Shown piece by piece: positions 8,357 through 14,879 of a DNA stretch of 21,931 nucleotides. The position numbers and the translations under genes are program-made. A model generated the notes under the pieces. The model was not told the origin of the DNA, ran no database searches, and was given only the letters and a program-made list of their open reading frames with translations. The stretch spans positions 1-21,931 of the forward strand of contig CAMAUG010000024.1 in the NCBI GenBank assembly GCA_945861255.1. Direction: 5' to 3'. Position 1 is the first letter of the stretch, and each line of letters begins with the position of its first letter. This stretch comes from Candidatus Sulfopaludibacter sp. SbA3. Its GTDB lineage: Bacteria > Acidobacteriota > Terriglobia > Bryobacterales > Bryobacteraceae.

Positions 8357-9865
8357 ATGTCCCCCGAATCCATCTCCCGGCGGCAAGTTGGTCTTGCGTT
8401 GACCGGAACGGCGGCTATCGCTCGGCTCAACGCGGCTCCTCGTCCTCACAATATGTCCGATATCTGCTTCCTCAATGCAACGGAAATGGCGGCGCTCATT
8501 CGCCGCAAGAAACTCAGCGCGCGCGAAGTCATGGAAGCGCACCTGAAACAGATCGAGCTGGTAAACCCGAAGGTCAACGCCATAGTGACTCTGGTGGCGG
8601 AGCGGGCCATGGAGGCCGCGCGCAAGGCGGATGAAGCGCAGGCCAACGGCGCGCGGCTCGGAGCACTCCACGGGCTTCCGGTCGCGCACAAAGATCTGGC
8701 TGAAACAGCAGGCATCCGCACCACCTACGGCTCGCGGATTTTCAAGGACAACATCCCGCAGCAGGATGCCATCATCGTGGAGCGAGCCAAGAAGGCGGGC
8801 GCCATCACCGTTGGGAAATCCAACACGCCCGAGTTCGGCGCCGGATCGCAAACGTTCAACCAGGTCTTCGGTTCCACCAAGAATCCGTACGACCTTACGA
8901 AGACATGCGGCGGCTCTAGCGGCGGCGCGGCTGTCGCGCTCGCCTGCGGCATGGTTCCGCTGGCCGATGGCAGCGACAACGGCGGGTCGCTACGGAATCC
9001 CGCGGCTTACTCAGGAATCGTCGGCTTCCGTCCATCCCCCGGCCGCGTGCCCACCTCGGCTGTAGGCAACGCCTGGGCCACGCTTGGTGTCCAGGGGCCC
9101 ATGGCCCGGACAGTTCCCGACGTCGCACTTTTTCTGAGTGCCATCGCTGGCCCGGACCCGCGCTGTCCTATTTCGATCGCCGAGCCGGGGACACCCTTCG
9201 CGGGCAAGCTGGAACGCAGTTTCAAAGGCGTCCGCGTAGCGTGGTTCAAGGATCTGGGCGGCATTCCGTTCGACCGCCGCATCCGTGCCGCTGTCGATGC
9301 ACAACGCAAGGTTTTTGAAAGCCTCGGCTGCATCGTTGAGGAAGCCGAGCCGGATCTGCGCGGCGCCAATGAGGCGTACCACGCGCTGCGCGCCTGGGGA
9401 TATCTCTCCCAAGCAGAAAATATCCGCGACCATCCCGACCTGGTCAAGGACACCATCTTGTTTGAATACGAGCGCGGCCTGAAGCTCACGGCCGCGGATC
9501 TGGCGCGCGCTACGGCCCAACGCGCCCAGGTGTGGGACCACATGCGCGTATTCCAGCAGAAATACGAATATTTCATCTTGCCTTCCACGCAGGTTCCTCC
9601 GTTCGATATCACGCAGGAATATGTCACGGAAATCGAAGGCGTGAAAATGGACACCTACATCGACTGGATGCGCTGCTGCTACCTGATCACGGCCACGGAA
9701 GCGCCATCGTTGTCAGTGCCCTGCGGATACACGCCGGAAGGATTGCCGGTGGGTTTGCAGATCGTCGGCCGCCACCGTGACGAATGGAGCGTCCTCCAAT
9801 TGGGCAACGCGTTTGAGCAGTCGACGAAAACCAACCGGCGGCGGCCGCCGTTGGCCTCTGCCTAA
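8357..9865 (+). CDS. Amidase-signature family amidohydrolase, probably Tat-exported
   Basis: A 502-residue amidase-signature enzyme. The Ser-cisSer-Lys triad is visible: Lys in LPVAHKDLAETAG (about residue 112), the cis-Ser in CGGSSGGAAVALA (about 186) and the nucleophile Ser in DGSDNGGSLRNPA (about 211). It should hydrolyse amide bonds; substrate not predictable. GatA is unlikely: no gatB/gatC neighbours, and the leader differs. From ATG 8357 the N-terminus reads SRRQVGLALTG followed by a small hydrophobic stretch, a twin-arginine-type signal, which suggests export. An in-frame codon at 8294 would add 21 atypical residues. An ATG at 8453 (MSDICFL) would give a cytoplasmic form. It ends one base before the convergent GGDEF gene. 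Confidence 0.88.
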   Translation: MSPESISRRQVGLALTGTAAIARLNAAPRPHNMSDICFLNATEMAALIRRKKLSAREVMEAHLKQIELVNPKVNAIVTLVAERAMEAARKADEAQANGARLGALHGLPVAHKDLAETAGIRTTYGSRIFKDNIPQQDAIIVERAKKAGAITVGKSNTPEFGAGSQTFNQVFGSTKNPYDLTKTCGGSSGGAAVALACGMVPLADGSDNGGSLRNPAAYSGIVGFRPSPGRVPTSAVGNAWATLGVQGPMARTVPDVALFLSAIAGPDPRCPISIAEPGTPFAGKLERSFKGVRVAWFKDLGGIPFDRRIRAAVDAQRKVFESLGCIVEEAEPDLRGANEAYHALRAWGYLSQAENIRDHPDLVKDTILFEYERGLKLTAADLARATAQRAQVWDHMRVFQQKYEYFILPSTQVPPFDITQEYVTEIEGVKMDTYIDWMRCCYLITATEAPSLSVPCGYTPEGLPVGLQIVGRHRDEWSVLQLGNAFEQSTKTNRRRPPLASA

Positions 9866-9866
9866 A

Positions 9867-10772
9867 CTAGGCCGCGGCCAACTGAGCCTGCTCCACACGC
9901 GCGGTGAGGGCAAGATCGATCGCGCCCCCGCCGGGGGATTGATAACGCCCGCTCACCTGATCCACCGCTTGCCCTGTCCGGAACAACGCGAGTTCCGGCA
10001 CGCCCTGGAATACAACCAGGAATTCATTCTGTCCCCAGCGGGCCAGCAAGTCCTGATAGCGGAACTGCATGGCGAGCTTGGTCACGGCCTGCCGCAGCAC
10101 GGTACTGGGCACCGCGCCCCCGCCCGGACTCCCCACTTCTAGAACGATGAGCGTGTGAGTTACATCGTTTGCGCGCAGAACATCGATACGGCGCATTACT
10201 TCGTCGCGGTTCATCAGCCCCGTGACGGGGTCCGTGACGTGGCCTTCCGTCAACCGGGTTTCGACACCGTGGGCCTCCTGTCGAAGCTCCTGGAGCAACA
10301 CATCGATCTCCTGCGTAAAACTCCCCAGATGCGAGTGCATGGCATCCGTGCTGGGGGTGTTGTCCAGGCGCGAGGCAAGCGACGAAAAGGAGCGTGTGCT
10401 GCGTTCCAGCGCGTCCACTCCGCGCTCGATAGCCGCCATTGCGCGGCGTACTTCCATGGCCAACTGCTGGTTGTGCGTCGATGCCTTGATGGCGAAATCC
10501 TTCAATTCGGTTGATAATACGCCGACGCTTTGGTGAATGGATTCGCGCGTCGGATCAAAGGCCAGCCGCGCTTGAAGCTTGAGGATGCGTTGCCCGAATG
10601 GTTCGCCTACGCCCGGACAGGCATTGGTCACGCATTCACCGGCGCTCCGCATGGCCGCAAGGTATGCAGCCACCGCCCCGCTGAGTTCTGCCAGGTGATC
10701 CCGTTCATTCACATGATTCATAGGAAATACGCCCTTTGACGTAGGATCGTCCGAAGAGAGCAGCGGTTCCAT
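9867..10772 (-). CDS. Degenerate GGDEF-domain protein
   Basis: A 301-residue soluble protein. Residues about 30-175 are helical and probably coiled coil. A GGDEF-like domain follows: DPVTGLMNRDEVMRRID matches the conserved start (DxLTGLxNRR), and RWGQNEFLVVFQG occupies the signature position. The signature reads GQNEF instead of GGDEF, losing the second glycine and the metal-binding aspartate, so diguanylate cyclase activity is doubtful; it may bind nucleotide or act in protein contacts. ATG 10772 has a ribosome site (AAGGTG); a second ATG at residue 18 (MNHVNERD) is also possible. The OsmC-family gene lies 36 bp upstream on the same strand, so the two are probably co-transcribed. Confidence 0.8.
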   Translation of the reverse strand: MEPLLSSDDPTSKGVFPMNHVNERDHLAELSGAVAAYLAAMRSAGECVTNACPGVGEPFGQRILKLQARLAFDPTRESIHQSVGVLSTELKDFAIKASTHNQQLAMEVRRAMAAIERGVDALERSTRSFSSLASRLDNTPSTDAMHSHLGSFTQEIDVLLQELRQEAHGVETRLTEGHVTDPVTGLMNRDEVMRRIDVLRANDVTHTLIVLEVGSPGGGAVPSTVLRQAVTKLAMQFRYQDLLARWGQNEFLVVFQGVPELALFRTGQAVDQVSGRYQSPGGGAIDLALTARVEQAQLAAA

Positions 10773-10808
10773 CCGGCATTCACCTTAGTACCGTCACTTT
10801 CCGGCCGC

Positions 10809-11267
10809 TCAGGCATCTTGTATTTCAAAGGAGGTGATCACTTCCGCCGTGGGGCGAACCGTGGCCGCCGCGCTACAGTACTTGTTCGTGGAAAGATCGA
10901 TGGCGCGTTGCACGGATTCAGCCGCGACGCCGTGCCCGCGCACAATGTGCTTCACATGGAAGCGCACGAAGGCGCGCGGATGATCCTCGCGGCGTTCGGT
11001 GCGCACTTCCACGCGGTAATCGGTGACCTGCTCGCGTTTCTTATGAAGAATGGAAATCACATCGGCGGCGGTGCACGCGCCCACGCCGATCACGAACATC
11101 TCCAACGCTCCGGCCGCGGCGCGGCGGCCACTCTTGACGTCCAGCCTGACGGTGTGGCCGCTGGGCGGCGTGGCGGTGAAGAACTCGTCGCCGGCGTATT
11201 GAATGACAGTCACGGGGTCCGGCGAAGCGCCGGCCGTCTCCTCGACAAACTTTCCTTCAGCAATCAT
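10809..11267 (-). CDS. OsmC-family (YhfA-like) protein
   Basis: About 152 residues. The sequence shows FFTATPPSGHTVRLD, then ALEMFVIGVGACTAADVISILHKKREQVTDY, FVRFHVKH, and AAESVQRAIDLSTNKYCSAAATV. These are the two conserved cysteine regions (GACTAxD and the NKYCS element) of OsmC/Ohr-like proteins; the NKYCS form is typical of the YhfA branch. Ohr/OsmC members reduce organic hydroperoxides with these cysteines; YhfA-type function is less certain. ATG 11267 abuts its GGAGG site too closely. A GTG at 11213 (VIQYAGDEF) matches the usual family start better, so the N-terminus is uncertain. It diverges from the dehydratase gene, with 36 bp between start codons, and lies upstream of the GGDEF gene. 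Confidence 0.85.
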   Translation of the reverse strand: MIAEGKFVEETAGASPDPVTVIQYAGDEFFTATPPSGHTVRLDVKSGRRAAAGALEMFVIGVGACTAADVISILHKKREQVTDYRVEVRTERREDHPRAFVRFHVKHIVRGHGVAAESVQRAIDLSTNKYCSAAATVRPTAEVITSFEIQDA

Positions 11268-11303
11268 TCCTCCAGCAATAGCACACGTTACACTGAAAAC
11301 TTG

Positions 11304-12257
11304 ATGGCCGATTCTCTGACGTTGTCCGATATCCAGAATGCCCGGCAGCGCATCGCGGCGTGCATTCGCCGCACCCCGCTCACCGCCAGCGCGGCATTGA
11401 GCGAACGGCTCAAGACCAATGTCTACGTCAAGCTGGAGATGTTTCAGAGGACGGGATCGTTCAAAGTACGGGGCGCGTTCAGCAAGGCCCTCAGCATAAC
11501 GCCGGAGGAGCGCGGGCAAGGCCTGGTGGCGGTCAGCGGCGGCAATCACGCCCAAGCCGTGGCCTACGTGGCCCGCACCCTGGGTTTGAAGTCCGCCATT
11601 CTCATGCCGGAATCGACTCCCCGGAATTACGTGGATGCCACCCGCGGCTACGGCGCCGAAGTGAAGTTCGCCTCCGACGTCCGGCAGGCGTTTGACGACG
11701 TGGCCGCCTATGAGCGCGTGGGCTGGGCCTACATTCATCCCTTTGACGACATGGCCGTCATGGCCGGACAAGGCACCATCGGACTGGAGATTCTGGAAGA
11801 CGTCCCGCAAGCCACCGATATCATCGTCAGTATCGGCGGCGGCGGACTGATTGGCGGTATCGCCACGGCGGTCAAGTCGCTGAAGCCTTCGGTCCGCGTA
11901 TGGGGCGTGGAGACGGATGGAGCCGACTGCATGGCCCAGTCTCTGGCGGCGGGCGAACCGGTCACGCTCAGTGCCATCACTTCCATTGCGCGCACGCTCG
12001 GCGCACCGGCGCCGTCGCAACGTACCTTCGCGATGGCCAAGTCCCTGCTGGAGGGAGTCACCGTGGTCTCCGACCGGGAGGCGATGGAAGCACTACGATA
12101 TCTTCTGGAACGCTTGAAGGTACTGACGGAACCGGCGGCGTCTTGCACTTTGGCCGCCGCCGAGCGGCTGAAAAGCGAGTTCTCATCGCAGCGGCATGTC
12201 GTGTTGGTGCTGTGCGGCGGGAATTTGCCGCTGGAAGATCTTACTCGATGTCTCTAG
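11304..12257 (+). CDS. PLP-dependent threonine/serine dehydratase
   Basis: A 317-residue fold-type II PLP enzyme. Lys54 in RTGSFKVRGAF is the Schiff-base lysine. SGGNHAQAVAYVA binds the substrate and cofactor, and GGGGLIGG is the phosphate-binding loop. The C-terminus has VLVLCGGNLPL. It probably deaminates threonine to 2-oxobutanoate or serine to pyruvate. There is no C-terminal ACT regulatory domain, so it resembles catabolic TdcB, serine racemase or hydroxyaspartate ammonia-lyase more than feedback-controlled IlvA. Biosynthetic use is still possible in organisms with short IlvA. ATG 11304 is chosen because the domain begins there; the longer open frame upstream is the antisense of the OsmC gene. 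Confidence 0.88.
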   Translation: MADSLTLSDIQNARQRIAACIRRTPLTASAALSERLKTNVYVKLEMFQRTGSFKVRGAFSKALSITPEERGQGLVAVSGGNHAQAVAYVARTLGLKSAILMPESTPRNYVDATRGYGAEVKFASDVRQAFDDVAAYERVGWAYIHPFDDMAVMAGQGTIGLEILEDVPQATDIIVSIGGGGLIGGIATAVKSLKPSVRVWGVETDGADCMAQSLAAGEPVTLSAITSIARTLGAPAPSQRTFAMAKSLLEGVTVVSDREAMEALRYLLERLKVLTEPAASCTLAAAERLKSEFSSQRHVVLVLCGGNLPLEDLTRCL

Positions 12258-12260
12258 GGG

Positions 12261-12620
12261 TCACTGATTTCCCAAGCCCAGCACCGCGATGCCAAGGATG
12301 ATCAACCCCAGCGCCACGAACTTCGTCCGCGTGAGCGGCTCGCCGAAAAACAGGCGCGACCAGAACATGGTCCATACGTAGCCGAACGCGACCAGCGGAT
12401 ACAAAATGCTCAGTTCGCCGTTGCGTACGCCGAACAGGAAGAAGATGGCGGACACCAGGTAGGCGAACACGCCCGCACCCAGTCTCCAGTTGGAGAGCGC
12501 CGACCGGATCAGGCCTTCGCGCTGCAAGCGCTTGGCGCCTGCCTTCAGAAACACAGCGCCGAAACTTCCGATGAAGGAACCTGACATCACCCACGCCATG
12601 GACGAAAACGGCGTAGTCAC
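12261..12620 (-). CDS. Half-size EamA/SMR-type membrane protein, second of a pair
   Basis: A 119-residue protein with four predicted membrane helices and an EamA/DMT-like pattern: MSGSFIGSFGAVFLKAGAKRL, then FLFGVRNGELSILYPLVAFGYVWTMFWSRLFFGEPL, then LGLIILGIAVLGLGN. The GTG at 12620 overlaps the stop of the preceding gene by four bases (GTGA), so the two are translationally coupled. Pairs of about 110-130 residue DMT proteins form heterodimeric transporters, such as ArnE/ArnF or MdtI/MdtJ. Neither copy has the membrane glutamate of EmrE-type drug pumps, so a lipid-linked-sugar flippase of the ArnE/F kind fits at least as well. A longer frame beginning at 12968 is mostly antisense to the partner's reading frame. 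It ends three bases from the convergent dehydratase stop. Confidence 0.75.
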   Translation of the reverse strand: MTTPFSSMAWVMSGSFIGSFGAVFLKAGAKRLQREGLIRSALSNWRLGAGVFAYLVSAIFFLFGVRNGELSILYPLVAFGYVWTMFWSRLFFGEPLTRTKFVALGLIILGIAVLGLGNQ

Positions 12621-13024
12621 GTGTGGCTCCCCCGTCCAAGCACGGCGACTCCACTCACGATGATGGCGATGCCCACCAGCTTGAGGGGGTTCATGGAATC
12701 GTGAAAGATCATGATGGAGAGAATGGTCACCCAGACAAACGTAAGCGCGATCACCGGGTACAACAAGGAAAGTTCTCCATGCCGCAACGCCAGAACCAGC
12801 ATGACGGTGCTGATACCATAAAACGCGTAGCCGGTGAACAGAGGCAGGTTGGTGAAAATGCGCCCGATCATCTCCGCTACCGTGGGATCGGGCGCGAACG
12901 TGTTGGCGCCCGATTTGATCAGGATTTGTGCCGCCGCCCCGAACAGCGTGCAGCAGAATACAAGCCACAGGGAACGGCGCTTTTGAGCTGGAGTAGAAAT
13001 CGTCACGGGCGGCGGAGCAGTCAC
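12617..13024 (-). CDS. Half-size EamA/SMR-type membrane protein, first of a pair
   Basis: A 135-residue protein with a basic, proline-rich N-terminus (residues 1-17) and four membrane helices: FCCTLFGAAAQILIKSGAN, GYAFYGISTVMLVLALRHGELSLLYPVIALTFVWVTI, and GIAIIVSGVAVLG. It shares the GELS(L/I)LYP core with its downstream neighbour, so the two arose by duplication and probably act as a heterodimer. The QILIKSGA stretch in helix 1 resembles the QxxxKxA element of ArnE. Substrate unknown. It diverges from the MFS gene with 54 bp between starts, and no clear operator was seen there. Confidence 0.78.
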   Translation of the reverse strand: MTAPPPVTISTPAQKRRSLWLVFCCTLFGAAAQILIKSGANTFAPDPTVAEMIGRIFTNLPLFTGYAFYGISTVMLVLALRHGELSLLYPVIALTFVWVTILSIMIFHDSMNPLKLVGIAIIVSGVAVLGRGSHT

Positions 13025-13078
13025 GAGGCTTTCTCTAAGATATCGTCTTTAGGATAGCGAAACTTCAGATACGGACTC

Positions 13079-14347
13079 ATGGCCACCGTTCCTAGCACTT
13101 CTCAAGCTACCTGGTTCGGCTGGATGTTCCACCTCACACAAGCGGAGCGCCGTGCGTTCGGCGCGTGCCTGGGAGGGTGGGGGCTGGACGCGATGGACGC
13201 GCAGCTCTACAGCTTCGCGATCCCCACCCTTATGGCTACGTGGGGCATCACCGCTGCCCAAGCGGGTCTGCTGGGCACGGCGGCCTTGTTGATTTCCGCT
13301 GTGGGAGGCTGGCTGGCTGGGTTTCTCGCGGATCGCATAGGTCGCGTGCGTACCCTGCAAATTTCCATTCTGTGGTTCGCCAGCTTCACGTTTCTTTCCG
13401 GACTCGCACAAAACTACCAGCAACTCTTCGCCGCGCGCGCCTTGGTGGGTCTGGGGTTCGGTGGCGAATGGGCGGCCGGCGCGGTGCTGTTGGGTGAAGT
13501 GATGCGGCCCGAGCATCGCGGAAAAGCACTGGGTATGATGCAAGCGGGATGGGCGCTGGGCTGGGGCGCGGCGGCGTTGCTCTACGCCTTTTTCTTTTCC
13601 GTTCTTCCGCCGGAGACAGCCTGGCGCGCGCTATTCCTGGTGGGCATCCTTCCCGCGTTCGTCGTCTTCTTCGCGCGCCGTTTCGTCGATGAGCCCGGCG
13701 TTTATCTGCGGTCGAAGAAGGTACTGGCCGCGCAGGGCGGCACGCCGTCCCTCTTCGAAATTTTCCGCCCGCCGCTGCTGCGCATCACGCTTCTGGGCGG
13801 CCTGCTAGGCACCGGCGCGCAGGGCGGATACTATGCCGTGACCACGTTCCTGCCCGCGTTCCTGCGGCAGGAGCGCGGGCTCTCCGTACTGGATTCGGCC
13901 GGCTATCTGGCCGTGTTGATCTGCGGATCTTTCTGCGGATACCTCACCGCCGGGATCTGCGCGGACCGGATCGGCCGCCGCCCCACGTTCCTGCTCTTCG
14001 CGATCGGAGCGGGCGTGGTCGCAGTCACCTACACGACGGTTCCCTTCGGTGACGCCGCGATGCTGTTCCTCGGCTTTCCGCTGGGCTTCTTCGCATCGGG
14101 CGTATTCAGCGCGATGGGGCCCTTTTTCACCGAGCATTTTCCCACGCGCGTCCGTGGCGCCGGCCAAGGCTTCGCCTACAACATTGGCCGCGGCACGGGC
14201 GCTGTGTTTCCCACGCTGGTGGGGATGCTTTCGGCGCGGCTTACCCTGGGCCAATCCATCGGAATTTTCGCGGGCTTGGCATATACGGTGATGGCCATCG
14301 CGGCGTTCCTGCTTCCGGAGACCAAGGGGAAGGCATTGGACCCGTGA
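13079..14347 (+). CDS. MFS transporter, metabolite/H+ symporter type (AAHS or sialate-like)
   Basis: A 422-residue, about 12-helix major facilitator. The N-terminal helix has GWGLDAMDAQLYSFAIP, the acidic pattern seen in aromatic-acid and sialic-acid symporters. Loop 2-3 carries motif A, GFLADRIGRVRT, repeated in loop 8-9 as CADRIGRRPT. RALVGLGFGGEWAAGAVLLGE in helix 4 and the C-terminal LLPETKGKALDP are also typical. It should import an organic acid or sugar acid with protons; the substrate cannot be fixed, and no catabolic neighbour points to one. The nearest plus-strand gene upstream (dehydratase) is separated by the minus-strand transporter pair, so this is probably a single-gene unit. 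Confidence 0.88.
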   Translation: MATVPSTSQATWFGWMFHLTQAERRAFGACLGGWGLDAMDAQLYSFAIPTLMATWGITAAQAGLLGTAALLISAVGGWLAGFLADRIGRVRTLQISILWFASFTFLSGLAQNYQQLFAARALVGLGFGGEWAAGAVLLGEVMRPEHRGKALGMMQAGWALGWGAAALLYAFFFSVLPPETAWRALFLVGILPAFVVFFARRFVDEPGVYLRSKKVLAAQGGTPSLFEIFRPPLLRITLLGGLLGTGAQGGYYAVTTFLPAFLRQERGLSVLDSAGYLAVLICGSFCGYLTAGICADRIGRRPTFLLFAIGAGVVAVTYTTVPFGDAAMLFLGFPLGFFASGVFSAMGPFFTEHFPTRVRGAGQGFAYNIGRGTGAVFPTLVGMLSARLTLGQSIGIFAGLAYTVMAIAAFLLPETKGKALDP

Positions 14348-14408
14348 GCCAGGACCCGGCTATCGCGACATGGCCATAGATCGCCCATGTAACTAGGAAG
14401 ACGCCAAG

Positions 14409-14731
14409 TGGTGCGGGCGGAGGGACTTGAACCCTCACGGACCTTGCGGTCCAACGGATTTTCGTACCCAGCTACGGCTTTCGCCGCCCCCGCCATTTTG
14501 TGCCGGAGTTTGGGGTCTGGACTATCCCTTCACCGTTTCCCGGATCGCTCCGGATGTTAGGCACTGCCCGTCTAGTCTCTACACCTTCCTGACCGGTATC
14601 CGGCCAGGCTTGGCTCGGGATCGCCATTTTACAGGGTTCCCCGACTTTGAGCAGTTCTGCATCGCCGGTTTCCCGGCGAGCACTCAAGTTTCGCTTAAGT
14701 CCGATGCGTCTGCCGATTCCGCCACGCCCGC
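14409..14731 (-). tRNA. tRNA-Leu (UAA anticodon) split by a group I intron
   Basis: On the minus strand the 5' exon is 14731-14697 (35 nt, beginning GCGGGCGTGGCGGAATCGGC and ending GGACTT). The 3' exon is 14462-14409 (54 nt, beginning AAAATCCGTTGG). Joined, they form a tRNA with a perfect 7-bp acceptor stem (GCGGGCG/CGCCCGC), anticodon loop CUUAAAA (anticodon UAA), a long variable arm with stem GGACC-GCAA-GGTCC as expected for leucine, a T arm GGGTTCAAGTCCC, and an encoded CCA tail. The 89-nt product including CCA is normal for tRNA-Leu. The break falls between U34 and A35. The outermost anticodon-stem pair appears to be a U-U mismatch. Without splicing out 14463-14696 the tRNA could not fold. 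Confidence 0.95.
14463..14696 (-). ncRNA. Group I self-splicing intron in tRNA-Leu(UAA), IC3-like
   Basis: A 234-nt insertion after U34. P1 is a 7-bp hairpin, 14700-14694 with 14688-14682 (ACTTAAG/CTTGAGT, loop CGAAA); it puts the last exon U opposite a G, the obligatory splice-site wobble. P2 at 14678-14663 is CGCCGG/CCGGCG capped by GAAA. P3 pairs CTGCTC with GGGCAG, and P4 pairs TCGGG with CCCGA inside the Q element (ATCCCGAGCC). P6a is CCTGGCCGG/CCGGTCAGG. The R element (GTGTAGAGACTAGACGGGCA) and S element (GGGATAGTCC) form P7, GACTA/TAGTC, at 14577-14573 and 14524-14520. P8 and a GAAA-capped P9 follow. The intron ends in G14463, the terminal guanosine. There is no room for a homing endonuclease. 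The same tRNA and insertion point are used by cyanobacterial and plastid introns. Confidence 0.93.
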
Positions 14732-14879
14732 ATAACAGGTTCGTTTCCTGGCCGCTACAGCCAATGGGAACTCCCCTACGTCGATTCTACTCCTCCTGGT
14801 CCTTTGGCGTCTCTTTTCCCGTTTTTTTTGCGCCGGATGTCGGTCACGACGGCATCGGCCACCGCCCGAAACAAGTTAG

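Noticed and set aside
10809..12020. A 403-codon frame as one protein
   Set aside because: Only the last 153 codons form an OsmC domain; the rest is antisense to the dehydratase gene.
14371..14393. ACATGG/CCATGT inverted repeat beyond the tRNA 3' end as a terminator
   Set aside because: Six-bp stem, 11-base loop and no T-run on either strand; too weak.
14463..14696. Homing endonuclease ORF inside the intron
   Set aside because: The intron is only 234 nt and fully taken up by the ribozyme core.
14811..14837. T-run after a pyrimidine-rich stretch as a rho-independent terminator
   Set aside because: No GC-rich hairpin precedes the run on either strand.
14776..14860. Short basic tail (VTDIRRKKNGKRDAKG) upstream of the tRNA as a small gene
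   Set aside because: No ribosome site and no recognisable family; it is the end of a frame antiparallel or out of frame to neighbouring coding DNA, so unsupported.
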